A DNA stretch of 64,000 bases from Brevundimonas sp. LM2 (GTDB lineage Bacteria > Pseudomonadota > Alphaproteobacteria > Caulobacterales > Caulobacteraceae), in contig NZ_CP019508.1 in the NCBI RefSeq assembly GCF_002002865.1, forward strand, positions 1 to 64,000, read 5' to 3'. A program made the translations under genes and the position numbers. Of the stretch, positions 1 to 11,160 are shown in pieces. Below the pieces are notes generated by a model that was not told the origin of the DNA, ran no database searches, and saw nothing but the letters and a program-made list of their open reading frames with translations. The stretch's first letter is position 1. Every line of letters starts with the position of its first letter.

Positions 1-434
1 TCACGACCTCGTCATCGAAATATCAAACGATTACAACGGCGAGTAAGCTTAAGCTTACTCGCCGTTTCGCCGTGTGCGGATAAGTCGTCATTGGAAAACT
101 GGCGCTCGGTGAACCCTTGTAATCGGGATTTTTCCAACCAGGATTTGGCTTTAGCGGAGTCAAACAATTTAGTTGATTGGGGGGCCGCGAATCAGCGTTG
201 ACCCCCGCCGCCCCGAGCGTAAGTTTTGGCCTCTAACGCACTTCCATCCCCACACGGATGAAGACGGAGCGGGGCCACGCCCTGCGCCGGCGGGAGAAGT
301 CTGTCCGCGAGGTCGCCCCCACTCGAAAAGCGCAGGCTTTTCGGGACGGGAGAATGCGTCCCCGGTCCAGGCCCTCCCGGCGTAGTCCGGAACCCGTCGG
401 TTTTGGAGAACGACAGTATGGGGTGACTAGCGTG
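1..434. promoter_or_regulatory. dnaA upstream region
   Basis: No convincing gene is seen here. The stretch carries a long perfect palindrome (listed separately), two GANTC sites of the kind methylated by CcrM (157-161 GAGTC and 189-193 GAATC), and one weak DnaA-box-like nonamer at 75-83 (reverse complement TTATCCGCA, one base off the TTATNCACA consensus). In Caulobacter crescentus dnaA transcription depends on methylation of a GANTC site in its promoter, so the two sites are sensible candidates for the same control; that transfer is inference. An open frame extends upstream of dnaA to 258 but shows no DnaA-like sequence before 435. Confidence 0.5.
35..66. terminator. 32-bp perfect palindrome, probable terminator hairpin
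   Basis: Positions 35-50 are the exact reverse complement of 51-66, centred on AAGCTT-AAGCTT. The arm begins with the GC-rich AACGGCGAG and ends AT-rich, so as RNA it gives a strong stem with a small loop. There is only a TTT after it. It most likely ends a gene lying left of the window; in Caulobacter relatives rpsT sits next to dnaA, but no rpsT sequence is visible here. Confidence 0.5.
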
Positions 435-1871
435 ATGGGGGGAGCTGCGGTGGCGATAACGAGCATGACGGACCCGGACCGAATCTGGAACGAGGCGTCG
501 GTGCGTCTTCGAGCGGAGATCGGTGAAGGTCCCTTCAGCTCCTATATCGCCCCCTCGGCGGTGCGGATCGACGCGGCCGGCAATCTGATCCTCGTCACCC
601 CGACCGGCTATGCCCGCGACTGGGTGCGCAAGAACGCCCTGCGCCGCCTGAACGAGCTGTGGCTGGGGCTGGACGGTCTGTCGCGACGGCTGGACGTGCG
701 CTGCCGCGCCGAGGTCTTGTCGGCCGCGCCGTCGTCGGCCGTCGGGCCCCAGGCGCTGTCGGCGACGGGGATGGAGACACCGGTGTCCCCGACCGTGGCT
801 CCGGTCACCGACGGGGCCCGCGCGGTCCGCGCCGCCGGCCTGCAGGAGCGCCTGACCTTCGACAGTTTCGTGGAAGGACAGGGCAACGCCTTCGCCCTGG
901 CCATCGCCCGCCAGACGGCCTCCTGGGCCGACGGCCATTTCAATCCGATCTTCTTCTGCGGCCCCTATGGCTACGGCAAGACCCACCTGCTGAACGCCAT
1001 CGCCTGGGAGGCGCAGCGCCTGCGCCCCGACGCCAAGGTCGTCTATCTGACCGCCGAGCGCTTCCTGTCGACCTTCGTCAAGGCGATGCAGGACCGCTCG
1101 ACCGCGGCCTTCAAGGAGAGCCTGCGCTCGGCCGACATGCTGCTGCTGGACGACGTCCAGTTCGTCGGCGGCAAGGCCTCGACCCAGGAGGAGCTGCTGT
1201 CGACGCTGACGGCCCTGATCGAGGACGGCAAGCGCATCGTCCTGTCGGCCGACCGCCCGCCCATGGCCCTGACCGAGGTCGAGCCGCGGCTGCGCAGCCA
1301 TCTGGCCGCCGGCCTGACCTGCCCGGTCGAACCCGCCGACCGGGCGCTGAAGATCGCCGTGGCCCAGAACCGCATCGCCGCCTTCGCCCGTCTGGGCGTC
1401 GTCAACGGCGCGGCCCAGCGCGACGTGCTGGAGCAACTGGTCGACCGCACCCCGGGATCGGTGCGCGAGCTGGAAGGCGCTGTGAACACCCTGGCCGCCG
1501 CCGCCGGTCCGCGGCTGTCGAGCCTGGGCGTCGACGAGGCCGTCACCCTGCTGGGGTCGGCCCTGCGCGGTGGGCCCGAGCGCCGCATCACCGTGGACGA
1601 GATCCAGAAGACGGTGGCCGAGCATTTCAACATGAAACAGGCCGACCTGCTGAGCGAGCGCCGCACCCGCGCCGTCGCCCGGCCGCGCCAGATCGCCATG
1701 TGGCTGTGCAAGCAGCACACCACCCGGTCCTATCCAGACATCGGCCGCCGCTTCGGCGGGCGCGACCACACCACGGTCCTGCACGGCGTGCGCAAGATCG
1801 AGGAGCTGATGCCGCTGGACGACCAGATCGCCAAGGACGTCGAGGCCCTGACGCGCAAGCTGCGGGGCTGA
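435..1871 (+). CDS. dnaA: chromosomal replication initiator protein DnaA
   Basis: AAA+ ATPase that binds DnaA boxes and melts the origin. About 478 residues from the chosen start, close to the 490 of Caulobacter DnaA. Domain I is at residues 10-80 (GPFSSYIAPSAVR), followed by a variable linker, then domain III with Walker A GPYGYGKTH near 176, Walker B LLLDDVQF near 235, sensor II region, and domain IV with the DNA-binding signature GGRDHTTVLHGVRKIE near 440. The ATG at 435 is chosen because an SD-like GGGGTGA ends 8 bases before it and Caulobacter-type similarity begins shortly after; GTG 432 and ATG 465 are alternatives. The frame stays open up to 258 but that part looks non-coding. dnaN follows after a hairpin repeat. 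Confidence 0.97.
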   Translation: MGGAAVAITSMTDPDRIWNEASVRLRAEIGEGPFSSYIAPSAVRIDAAGNLILVTPTGYARDWVRKNALRRLNELWLGLDGLSRRLDVRCRAEVLSAAPSSAVGPQALSATGMETPVSPTVAPVTDGARAVRAAGLQERLTFDSFVEGQGNAFALAIARQTASWADGHFNPIFFCGPYGYGKTHLLNAIAWEAQRLRPDAKVVYLTAERFLSTFVKAMQDRSTAAFKESLRSADMLLLDDVQFVGGKASTQEELLSTLTALIEDGKRIVLSADRPPMALTEVEPRLRSHLAAGLTCPVEPADRALKIAVAQNRIAAFARLGVVNGAAQRDVLEQLVDRTPGSVRELEGAVNTLAAAAGPRLSSLGVDEAVTLLGSALRGGPERRITVDEIQKTVAEHFNMKQADLLSERRTRAVARPRQIAMWLCKQHTTRSYPDIGRRFGGRDHTTVLHGVRKIEELMPLDDQIAKDVEALTRKLRG

Positions 1872-1888
1872 GGGTCTGGGGTTCCTGC

Positions 1889-2042
1889 TTCTCCCTCCCC
1901 CTCGGGGGAGGGTCGTCGATGCCCTTGCATCGACGGGGTGGGAACGGCCGGCGACCCGGACTCCGACCTGCGTGGCCTGCCTCGCCGCCCCCACCCGGTC
2001 TCCGCTTCGCTCGACCACCCTCCCCCGAGGGGGAGGGAGAAG
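1889..2042. repeat. CTCCCTCCCC-family inverted repeat, copy 1
   Basis: Begins TTCTCCCTCCCCC and ends with the complementary GGGGGAGGGAGAA, with inner palindromes (for example the ATCGACG/CGTCGAT pair). The right half, about 60 bases from 1981, is almost identical to the right half of the copy at 24647-24822. It fills the dnaA-dnaN gap and can fold as a long hairpin on either strand. Confidence 0.8.
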
Positions 2043-2152
2043 TCTGTGGACACCACACCCCCCCGTTGCCCCGCGCCGGCAATCCTCTAGTGTCCAGAAC
2101 CATTGTTGACGCGAAGCCCGATTCCGCCTTCGCCCCGGACGCCTGAGACGAC

Positions 2153-3271
2153 ATGCAACTGACCATCGAACGATCCGCGCTCCTGAAGGCCCTCGGGCAT
2201 GTGCAGAGCGTGGTCGAACGCCGGAACACCATTCCGATCCTGTCCAATGTGCTGCTGTCGGCCGGTCGCGATCGGCTGAGCTTCGCCGCCACCGATCTGG
2301 ACATGGAGATCGTCGACGAGGCGGACGCGACGGTCCAGGTCGAGGGCCAGATCACCGCCCCCGCCCACACCCTGTACGAGATCGTGCGCAAACTGCCGGA
2401 CGGGGCCGAGGTCGCCCTGACCTACAACGGCGACGACCCCCGGCTCACGGTCCAGGCCGGACGCTCCAAATTCAACCTGCCGGTCCTGCCGGCGGGCGAC
2501 TTCCCGGTCATGTCGACCGACCAGTCGGGCACCCGTTTCACCCTGATGAAGGACGACCTGGCCCGGCTGATCGACAAGACCCGGTTCGCGGTCTCGACGG
2601 AAGAGACCCGCTACTATCTGAACGGCCTGTACCTGCACACGGTGGCTGAGGGCGGCATCCCCCTGCTGCGCGCCGTGGCCACCGACGGTCACCGCCTGGC
2701 CCTGGCCGAGACGCCGGCACCCGAGGGCGCCGCCGGCGGCCCAGGCGTGATCGTGCCCCGGAAGACCATCGATCAGGTCCGTCGCCTGTTGGACGACAGC
2801 AACGGCCCGGTCGAGATCTCGGTCAGCCCGCAGAAGATTCGCTTCGAGTTCGGCCAGGCCTCCCTGACCTCCAAGGTCATCGACGGGGCCTTCCCGGACT
2901 ACATGCGCGTGATCCCCAAGGGGAACGACAAACAGGCCGACATCGACAACGCCGTCTTCGCCTCCGCCGTCGACCGCGTCGCCACCATCTCGGCCGAGAA
3001 GAGCCGCTCGGTGAAACTGGCCTTCGAGCTGGACCGCGTGACCCTGACGGTGCGCAACATGGAGGCCGGTCAGGGCGTGGAGGAGGTCGAGATCGGCTAT
3101 TCCGAAGCCCCGTTCGAGATCGGCTTCAATGCCCGCTACCTGCTGGACGTGGCCGGCCAGATCACCGGCGAGAACGCCACCTTCCTGTTCGCCGACCCGG
3201 CCAGCCCGACCCTTGTGCTCGATCCGGGCGACCCGGGCGTCCAGTATGTGCTGATGCCGCTTCGGGTGTGA
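2153..3271 (+). CDS. dnaN: DNA polymerase III beta subunit (sliding clamp)
   Basis: Ring-shaped processivity clamp for the replicative polymerase and docking site for repair and regulatory proteins. The 372-residue length matches the family. Typical beta-clamp segments are present: MQLTIERSALLKALGHVQ at the N-terminus, TIPILSNVLL near 25, the RLALAETPA stretch around 180, and the C-terminal end VQYVLMPLRV (the PMR/PLR tail shared by bacterial clamps). It lies 281 bases after dnaA in the conserved dnaA-dnaN-recF order and is convergent with the lipoprotein gene, the two stops being 10 bases apart. Confidence 0.97.
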   Translation: MQLTIERSALLKALGHVQSVVERRNTIPILSNVLLSAGRDRLSFAATDLDMEIVDEADATVQVEGQITAPAHTLYEIVRKLPDGAEVALTYNGDDPRLTVQAGRSKFNLPVLPAGDFPVMSTDQSGTRFTLMKDDLARLIDKTRFAVSTEETRYYLNGLYLHTVAEGGIPLLRAVATDGHRLALAETPAPEGAAGGPGVIVPRKTIDQVRRLLDDSNGPVEISVSPQKIRFEFGQASLTSKVIDGAFPDYMRVIPKGNDKQADIDNAVFASAVDRVATISAEKSRSVKLAFELDRVTLTVRNMEAGQGVEEVEIGYSEAPFEIGFNARYLLDVAGQITGENATFLFADPASPTLVLDPGDPGVQYVLMPLRV

Positions 3272-3281
3272 CGACCGGCGC

Positions 3282-4583
3282 CTAAGGCGCGTCTGTGGCC
3301 TCGCTGGCCTCGCGCCGGGTCGGATCGTCACCGAGCGCGGGGGCCGTCTGTACCGGCCACTGGCAGACCCCGGACGTCATGTCCCCGCTCCTGATCATGC
3401 TCGAAACGATCAGGCCCGCATCCCGGCGATAGGCGTCGATCCGAGCGACGATCTGGTCCAGCGCCGGCTCGGTTTCGAACACCTGGACCGTGGCACGACG
3501 ATCGCACGCGAACGCATCGAGGAACCACGGCCCTTCCTCCTTCCCGGCCTCGCCGTGCCGGGTTAGCTGGTACGCCGTCAGCCGCGCCGGTTCGCCGGTC
3601 ACCACAATCGTCTTCAGGCTCCGGATGCCGGGAAAATACCCCACCGGGCGATCGAAAATCACAGCGCTGGCCGTGCCGAGCGGCCGCGTTTCGACGCTCC
3701 GACCTGTCTCGCTTGCCTCAGTCCGCAGGGCCGCGAGCGAGGCGGCGGCCAAGGCGGTGCGGGCCTCTGCGGCATCGGCGGGCCGGCCGAGGGAGTCCAG
3801 GGCGGCGATGCGGACGTGGTCGCCGAAGGCCCCGATGGGAGCCGGCGCGGGGCTGGGGACTGGCTCCAGAAGGGTTAGGGCCATCGAGGCCTCGCCCGCT
3901 TGTAGCGCCAGAACCGAGCGCATGACCCGCGCGTGCCAGGACCGAGATCCCGTGCCGCAAAGCGTGATGATGCGATCCGTGGCGGCCGTTGCCCCCCCTG
4001 TGTCGGAGGCGTTCAATCGGCGGGAAGCGTCGCTCCACAGTGGGTCCGTCCCGGCGCAATCGATGACGTGCTCCGGCTCGATCAACGGCGTCTGCGACGC
4101 CGCCATCTCCAGTCGCACGGCGCTCGCCGCCGGCAGCAGGTCGATATAGGCCTCCGGCGAGCCGCACAGCATGCCTCCTGTTGCAGGGTGCCCCATCAGA
4201 ACGGCGAGGCCGCAGACGTCGAGCCGTCCGGCCTCCGCATCGCTGACCCCCGGATCGTTGATCTGCGCATAGATCAGAGTCCCCGGGGCCCCGTTGACAC
4301 CCGGCATGTAGAGAGGCTGGCTGCGCGACAGGTTTTCGCCCGCCTGGGCTCTCAGCCCCTCCGCTCGGATCGGGTCGCGCGCCACGCCCCGAAGCCCCAT
4401 CCGGGCCAGAAAGGATACCGCATACTGGGCCTGACGATCGCCCGCTGCGGCTCGCGCTTCCAACGCCTCGGTCGGCTCGGTCAGAGCCATCTTCAACGGC
4501 GCATTCCGCGTGATCGGATCGACCGTGGCGACGCACGCCGCCAGGCAGGCGCAGGTCAGCGCAACGAAAAGCCGTGTGAACAT
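3282..4583 (-). CDS. putative lipoprotein, unknown function
   Basis: About 433 residues. The N-terminus [19 protein letters not shown] is a lipoprotein signal peptide with lipobox LAAC, so the mature protein should be lipid-anchored in the envelope. A short helical stretch after it ([25 protein letters not shown]) looks like a single Sel1/TPR-type repeat; the rest is not recognised. Start: ATG 4583 sits 6 bases after a run of G residues that can serve as SD; ATG 4589 is in the same frame. It interrupts the usual dnaN-recF adjacency and is divergent from recF. Two Cys pairs in the mature part could form disulfides. Confidence 0.75.
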   Translation of the reverse strand: MFTRLFVALTCACLAACVATVDPITRNAPLKMALTEPTEALEARAAAGDRQAQYAVSFLARMGLRGVARDPIRAEGLRAQAGENLSRSQPLYMPGVNGAPGTLIYAQINDPGVSDAEAGRLDVCGLAVLMGHPATGGMLCGSPEAYIDLLPAASAVRLEMAASQTPLIEPEHVIDCAGTDPLWSDASRRLNASDTGGATAATDRIITLCGTGSRSWHARVMRSVLALQAGEASMALTLLEPVPSPAPAPIGAFGDHVRIAALDSLGRPADAAEARTALAAASLAALRTEASETGRSVETRPLGTASAVIFDRPVGYFPGIRSLKTIVVTGEPARLTAYQLTRHGEAGKEEGPWFLDAFACDRRATVQVFETEPALDQIVARIDAYRRDAGLIVSSMIRSGDMTSGVCQWPVQTAPALGDDPTRREASEATDAP

Positions 4584-4693
4584 TTCCATCCCCCCCCAAG
4601 GACACGGGATATGTGCCAAACACACCGTCAGGCGTCGAGTCTTTCTCCTCAGCCCTGGCCTCCGCTCTCGCAATCCGGTGTAGACAGCCTGCC

Positions 4694-5839
4694 TTGATCA
4701 CCGCCCTCACCCTCACCGATTTCCGGTCCTATGCCGCCGCCACCCTGTCCGTCGGACCCGGGCCCGTCGTCCTGCACGGCCCCAACGGAGCCGGGAAGAC
4801 GAACCTGCTCGAAGCCCTCAGCCTGTTCACCCCCGGCAAGGGGCTGCGGGCCGCGACCGCGCAGGAGATGGGCCGCCGGGAGCCGGGTGAGGCCACCGGC
4901 CGAGCCTGGGCCGTGGCCCTGACGCTGGACGGGGCTGACGGCGATCCCGTGCGGCTCGGCACCGGGGTGCAAATCGCCGGGGCCGGGCGGCGGATGGTAC
5001 GGATCGAGGGCGAGAGCGCGCCGCCGGGGCGGTTGCTGGACTGGCTGCGGCCGGTCTGGGCCACGCCCGAGCAGGACCGGCTGTTCTCCGACGCCCGGGC
5101 CGAACGGCTGAAATTCTTCGACCGCCTGGTCTTCGCCGCCGACCCCGGCCATGCGGCGGCGGTGGCGGGCTATGAGAAGGCCCTGCGCGAGCGGTTGCGG
5201 CTGCTGGTCGACGGGGCGGAAGGCCGCGAGGCCGATCCCCTTTGGCTGGACGCCCTGGAGGTCCGGCTGGGCGAGACCGGGGCGCGGGTCGCCGGGGCGC
5301 GGGCGCGGGCCCTGGACGTGCTTCAGGCCGCCATCGACGCGCGCGCCGACCGCCCCTTCCCCCAGGCCGATCTCGGCCTGAGCGGGGCGGCGGAGACGGC
5401 GGCGGCTGAGGGGGCCTCCGACGAGACGATCGCGGCCGAGATCCGCGAGGGTCTGGCCCGGGCCCGGCCGCGCGACGCCGCCGCCGGCCGCTCGCTGTTC
5501 GGCCCCCACCGCACCGACCTGACCGCCCTGCACCGCGAGAAGAACCGCCCGGCCGCCGAGGGCTCGTCGGGTGAACAGAAGGCCCTGGTCCTGAACCTGA
5601 TCCTGGCCCAGATCGGGCGGCTGAAGGCCACGGGCGGCCCGACGCCGGCCCCGCCCGTCCTGCTGCTGGACGAGGCCCCGGCCCATCTGGACGCCGGTCG
5701 CCGCGCGGCCCTGTTCGACGAGATCGTGGCCCTGGACCTGCAGGCCTTCATGACCGGGACGGAAGCCGATCTGTTCGCCCCCCTGCGCGGCCGGGCGGCC
5801 TTCGTGCGGGTGGAGGGCGGGACCTTAACTGCGGATTAG
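4694..5839 (+). CDS. recF: DNA replication and repair protein RecF
   Basis: SMC-like ATPase that helps load RecA at gapped DNA. Family signatures: [12 protein letters not shown] at the N-terminus, Walker [10 protein letters not shown], the [18 protein letters not shown] segment, the [11 protein letters not shown] block, signature [10 protein letters not shown] and Walker [14 protein letters not shown]. Length about 381. The frame is open from ATG 4613, but the residues before LITALTL do not look like RecF; TTG 4694 places the start where the family begins and leaves a divergent promoter space to the lipoprotein gene. No clear SD precedes TTG, so the start is uncertain although the gene identity is not. 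Confidence 0.93.
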   Translation: MITALTLTDFRSYAAATLSVGPGPVVLHGPNGAGKTNLLEALSLFTPGKGLRAATAQEMGRREPGEATGRAWAVALTLDGADGDPVRLGTGVQIAGAGRRMVRIEGESAPPGRLLDWLRPVWATPEQDRLFSDARAERLKFFDRLVFAADPGHAAAVAGYEKALRERLRLLVDGAEGREADPLWLDALEVRLGETGARVAGARARALDVLQAAIDARADRPFPQADLGLSGAAETAAAEGASDETIAAEIREGLARARPRDAAAGRSLFGPHRTDLTALHREKNRPAAEGSSGEQKALVLNLILAQIGRLKATGGPTPAPPVLLLDEAPAHLDAGRRAALFDEIVALDLQAFMTGTEADLFAPLRGRAAFVRVEGGTLTAD

Positions 5840-5862
5840 TTCAGATCCTGCCGAACCCGAAG

Positions 5863-5991
5863 GGTTCATCACTAAGAGCACCAAGGAATCACAGAGGGCA
5901 CGAAGGAAGCGTCGATGCGACCGTGAGCAGGATCTCGCCGTGACTTTGTGGCTTCTCTTCTTCGTGCCCTTTGTGATGAACCTTTTATGGC
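5863..5991. repeat. inverted repeat of GCACGAAGG-type words (family C)
   Basis: The left arm (5863-5910) reads GGTTCATCAC... then AGGGCACGAAGGAAG; the right arm (5943-5991) reads CTTCTTCGTGCCC then TTGTGATGAACC, the reverse complement with small differences. The repeat sits exactly between the convergent ends of recF and the antiporter gene and could act as a two-way terminator. Its AT-richer words differ from the surrounding sequence. Confidence 0.75.
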
Positions 5992-6000
5992 CTGCGGCGC

Positions 6001-7224
6001 TCAGGCCGTCGCCGGATTGGCCTCGTTCGCCGGGCGCGCGCCCGGCCTCTGGCCGCCGATCCTGTCCATGAAGCGGAACACGAACGGGTTCAGGGAGATC
6101 GACAGCAGGGCCGCCGCCAGGATCAGGTCATAGGTCTGCTGGCTCAGCCCGCCCAGCGACATGCCCAGCGCCGCCAGGATGAAGGAGAACTCCCCCACCT
6201 GGGCCAGGCTGGCCCCCACCGTCAGCCCGGTGGCGCGGTCCAGCTTGAAGATCGTGGTGATGGCCAGGGCGGCGATCGTCTTGCCGACGATGACGATGCC
6301 CAGCACGCCCAGAACCGACAGGGGCTCGCGCCACAGGATGGTCGGGTCGAACAGCATGCCCACCGAGACGAAGAACAGCACGGCGAAGGCGTCGCGCAGC
6401 GGCAGGGAGCGCTCGGCCGCATTGTGCCCCAGCGGCGTACCGTTCAGCACCAGCCCAGCCAGGAAGGCCCCCAGGGCGAAGGAGTGGAACAGCTGATAGG
6501 CGATCCAGGCGATGCCGAGCGCGATGGCCAGGACGCCCAGGGTGAACAGTTCCCTCGACCGGGTATGGGCGATCCGCACCAGCAGCCAGGGCAACACCCG
6601 CCCGCCGACGAACAGCATGGCCAGGACGAAGCCCAGCACCTTCAGCAGGGTCCAGCCGATGTTCAGCCCCAGGGCCTGCGGATCGATCACCGCGCCCGCC
6701 GGCAGCACGATCATGGGCAGAAGGACCAGGGCCAGGACGATGACCAGGTCCTCGACGATCAGCCAGCCCACGGCGATGCGACCCACCTCGCCCCGGCCCT
6801 GGTTGCGCTCCTCCAGCGCGCGGATCAGCACCACGGTCGAGGCCACCGACAGGGCGAACCCCATCAGCAGGGCCTCGACGTCGCCCAGCCCCAGCAGGAA
6901 CCGCCCCAGAGCCCAGCCCAGGGCCGTGGCCGAGACGATCTGCACGAGGGCCCCGGGGATGGCGACCTTGCGCACCTTCATGAGATCGGCGGGCGAGAAA
7001 TGCAGACCGACGCCGAACATCAGCAGGATCACCCCGATCTCGGCCAGCTGCGGGGCCAGGGTGGTGTCGGCGACAAACCCGATGGTGTAGGGCCCGACCA
7101 CGACGCCCGCGACGAGGTATCCGACCAGGGGCGACAGCTTCAGCCGGTTGGCGATCATCCCGAACACGAAGGCCAGCACGAAGCCGGCGACGAGGGTGGA
7201 GATCAGGCTGTCGGCATGCGGCAT
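6001..7224 (-). CDS. KefB/YbaL-type cation:proton antiporter
   Basis: Integral membrane monovalent cation/proton antiporter (CPA2, Na_H_Exchanger domain). About 407 residues, nearly all in alternating hydrophobic helices: FVLAFVFGMIANRL, YLVAGVVVGPYTIGF, IGVILLMFGVGLHFS, then FALSVASTVVLIRALEERN, the conserved core of this family. Unlike full-length KefB or YbaL there is no C-terminal TrkA-N/RCK nucleotide-binding domain, so the protein is the transporter module alone. It is convergent with recF and divergent from gyrB, with about 230 bases between the starts. The exported ion cannot be told from sequence. Confidence 0.85.
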   Translation of the reverse strand: MPHADSLISTLVAGFVLAFVFGMIANRLKLSPLVGYLVAGVVVGPYTIGFVADTTLAPQLAEIGVILLMFGVGLHFSPADLMKVRKVAIPGALVQIVSATALGWALGRFLLGLGDVEALLMGFALSVASTVVLIRALEERNQGRGEVGRIAVGWLIVEDLVIVLALVLLPMIVLPAGAVIDPQALGLNIGWTLLKVLGFVLAMLFVGGRVLPWLLVRIAHTRSRELFTLGVLAIALGIAWIAYQLFHSFALGAFLAGLVLNGTPLGHNAAERSLPLRDAFAVLFFVSVGMLFDPTILWREPLSVLGVLGIVIVGKTIAALAITTIFKLDRATGLTVGASLAQVGEFSFILAALGMSLGGLSQQTYDLILAAALLSISLNPFVFRFMDRIGGQRPGARPANEANPATA

Positions 7225-7372
7225 CGGCGCTCCGGGCGTCGGTGGTGGGTCTTTCGATGGGTGAGCCCAAAATATGGGGCGGGTCGGCCCATTCGCAACC
7301 CGTGCGGCTGCGCTTGTTCGCTCGCTTTTGGCGCGGAAATTCCTATATAAACTTCATATCCCGACGCGGTGA

Positions 7373-9904
<2,532 letters not shown>

Positions 9905-9910
9905 ACAGCC

Positions 9911-10084
9911 AAGCCCTTCCCCCGCCCTTCGCGGGGGAAGGCCGTCCGTCTTCGAGCGAAGCGAGAACAGGACGGATGGGGGAACCTGTTCTCCTGCCAA
10001 AGCAAGCAAGACTTCCCCCATCGGCCCTGGATCGCTGCGCGATCGACGGGCCGCATTCCCCCGCGAAGGGCGGGGGAAGGGCTT
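9911..10084. repeat. CCTTCCCCC-type inverted repeat after gyrB
   Basis: The left end (AAGCCCTTCCCCCGCCCTTCG, split here as AAGCCCTTCCCC then CGCCCTTCGCGG) pairs with the right end CCGCGAAGGGCG then GGGGAAGGGCTT. Inner complementary words include CGTCCGTC/GACGGAT and GATCGCTGCGCGATC. It fills the gap between the convergent gyrB and aldo/keto reductase genes and is a variant of the CTCCCTCCCC family found elsewhere in the window. Confidence 0.75.
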
Positions 10085-10090
10085 CTCAAC

Positions 10091-10927
10091 TCAGATGATA
10101 TCCAGCGGCTGACTCGTCGTCGGCGGCGGAAACGCCCGGTCCAGCACCGCCAGGTCCTCGGCGTCCAGTTCGATCTCGAGCGCGGCGGCGTTGGCCTCGA
10201 CGTGGTCGACGCTCGAGGCCTTGGGGATGGCGATCACCCCCTCCTGGCGCATCACGGCCGCCAGGGCGATCTGGGCCGGCGTGGCGTCGTGGCGGTCGGC
10301 CACGGTCTGCAGCGCCGGATGGTTCAGCAGATCGCCCCGGCCCAGCGGCGAATAGGCCATCAGCGGCATGATCCGCTCCTGCGACCAGGGCATCAGGTCG
10401 AACTCCACCCCGCGCGAGCCGAGATTGTACAGGACCTGGTTGGTCGAGCAGAGGTCGCCGCCCTCGATCGCCTCCAGCTTGGTCATGGCCCGGGTGTCGA
10501 GGTTGGACACGCCCCAGCGCGCGATCAGCCCCTCGTCGATCAGCTCCTCGAACCCGGCGACGATCTCCTCCAGCGGATGGCGGCTCGACCAGTGCAGCAG
10601 ATACAGGTCCAGCCGCTCGACCCCGAGCCGCTCCAGCGACTTCTCGCAGTGGAGCATCATGGTCATCTCGCCCGCGTTCTCGGGCTTGATCTTGGAGACC
10701 AGGAAAACCTCCTCGCGCCGCCCGGCGATGACCTCGCCCACCAGCCGCTCGGACCGGCCGTCGCCGTACAGCTCCGCCGTGTCGATCAGGGTCAGGCCCA
10801 GGTCGATGCCGCGCGACAGCGCCGCCTGCTCGGCGTCGCGTTTGGCCGGATCGTCGCCGATCATCCATGTCCCCTGGCCGAGGATGGGAACGGAGGTGCC
10901 GTCGGAGAAGCTGGTCATGCGCGTCAT
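10091..10927 (-). CDS. aldo/keto reductase
   Basis: NADPH-dependent oxidoreductase with a TIM-barrel fold, predicted cytosolic. About 278 residues, normal for the family. Visible catalytic tetrad elements: LIDTAELYGDGRSE (Asp and Tyr), VSKIKPEN (Lys) and LYLLHWSS (His). The cofactor-binding end has IAIPKASSVDHVEANAAAL. The closest pattern is the YvgN/2,5-diketo-D-gluconate reductase group, but the substrate cannot be named. ATG 10927 or ATG 10918 (MTSFSDG) could be the start. It is convergent with gyrB across a hairpin repeat. Confidence 0.88.
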   Translation of the reverse strand: MTRMTSFSDGTSVPILGQGTWMIGDDPAKRDAEQAALSRGIDLGLTLIDTAELYGDGRSERLVGEVIAGRREEVFLVSKIKPENAGEMTMMLHCEKSLERLGVERLDLYLLHWSSRHPLEEIVAGFEELIDEGLIARWGVSNLDTRAMTKLEAIEGGDLCSTNQVLYNLGSRGVEFDLMPWSQERIMPLMAYSPLGRGDLLNHPALQTVADRHDATPAQIALAAVMRQEGVIAIPKASSVDHVEANAAALEIELDAEDLAVLDRAFPPPTTSQPLDII

Positions 10928-11160
10928 GCGAACGACAATGCACGATGACCCGCTTCGGTGCCAAGCCAGCGCGGATCATCCGCACTGACCGGAATTTCCT
11001 CAATCCGATCAGCGCCCATCCCGAAAGATGAGGGTGTGAACCCAGCACGGTCCCGGCATGGCCTATGATGGCACCGGACGCAGGGGGAGCCATGCCGGGC
11101 GACGTCGGACATCAGCGGTACGCACGAGGCGGACGGGTCGGACGGGTCGGACGGTGTTTT

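Noticed and set aside
75..83. DnaA box and origin of replication upstream of dnaA
   Set aside because: Only one weak nonamer with a mismatch at a conserved position, no AT-rich unwinding region, so I do not call oriC here.
192..2018. A long minus-strand open frame opposite dnaA
   Set aside because: Shadow of dnaA; composition and lack of any domain argue against coding.
4613..4693. Upstream ATG of recF at 4613
   Set aside because: The 27 residues before [10 protein letters not shown] do not resemble RecF and would use the promoter space of a divergent gene.
11112..11160. GGACGGGTC nonamer repeat as an insertion element end
   Set aside because: Only about two and a half copies and no partner elsewhere in the window; too little to call.
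10928..11160. Possible small gene between the aldo/keto reductase and the epoxide hydrolase-like gene
   Set aside because: Short frames exist on both strands but none has an SD with a plausible protein; left unannotated.
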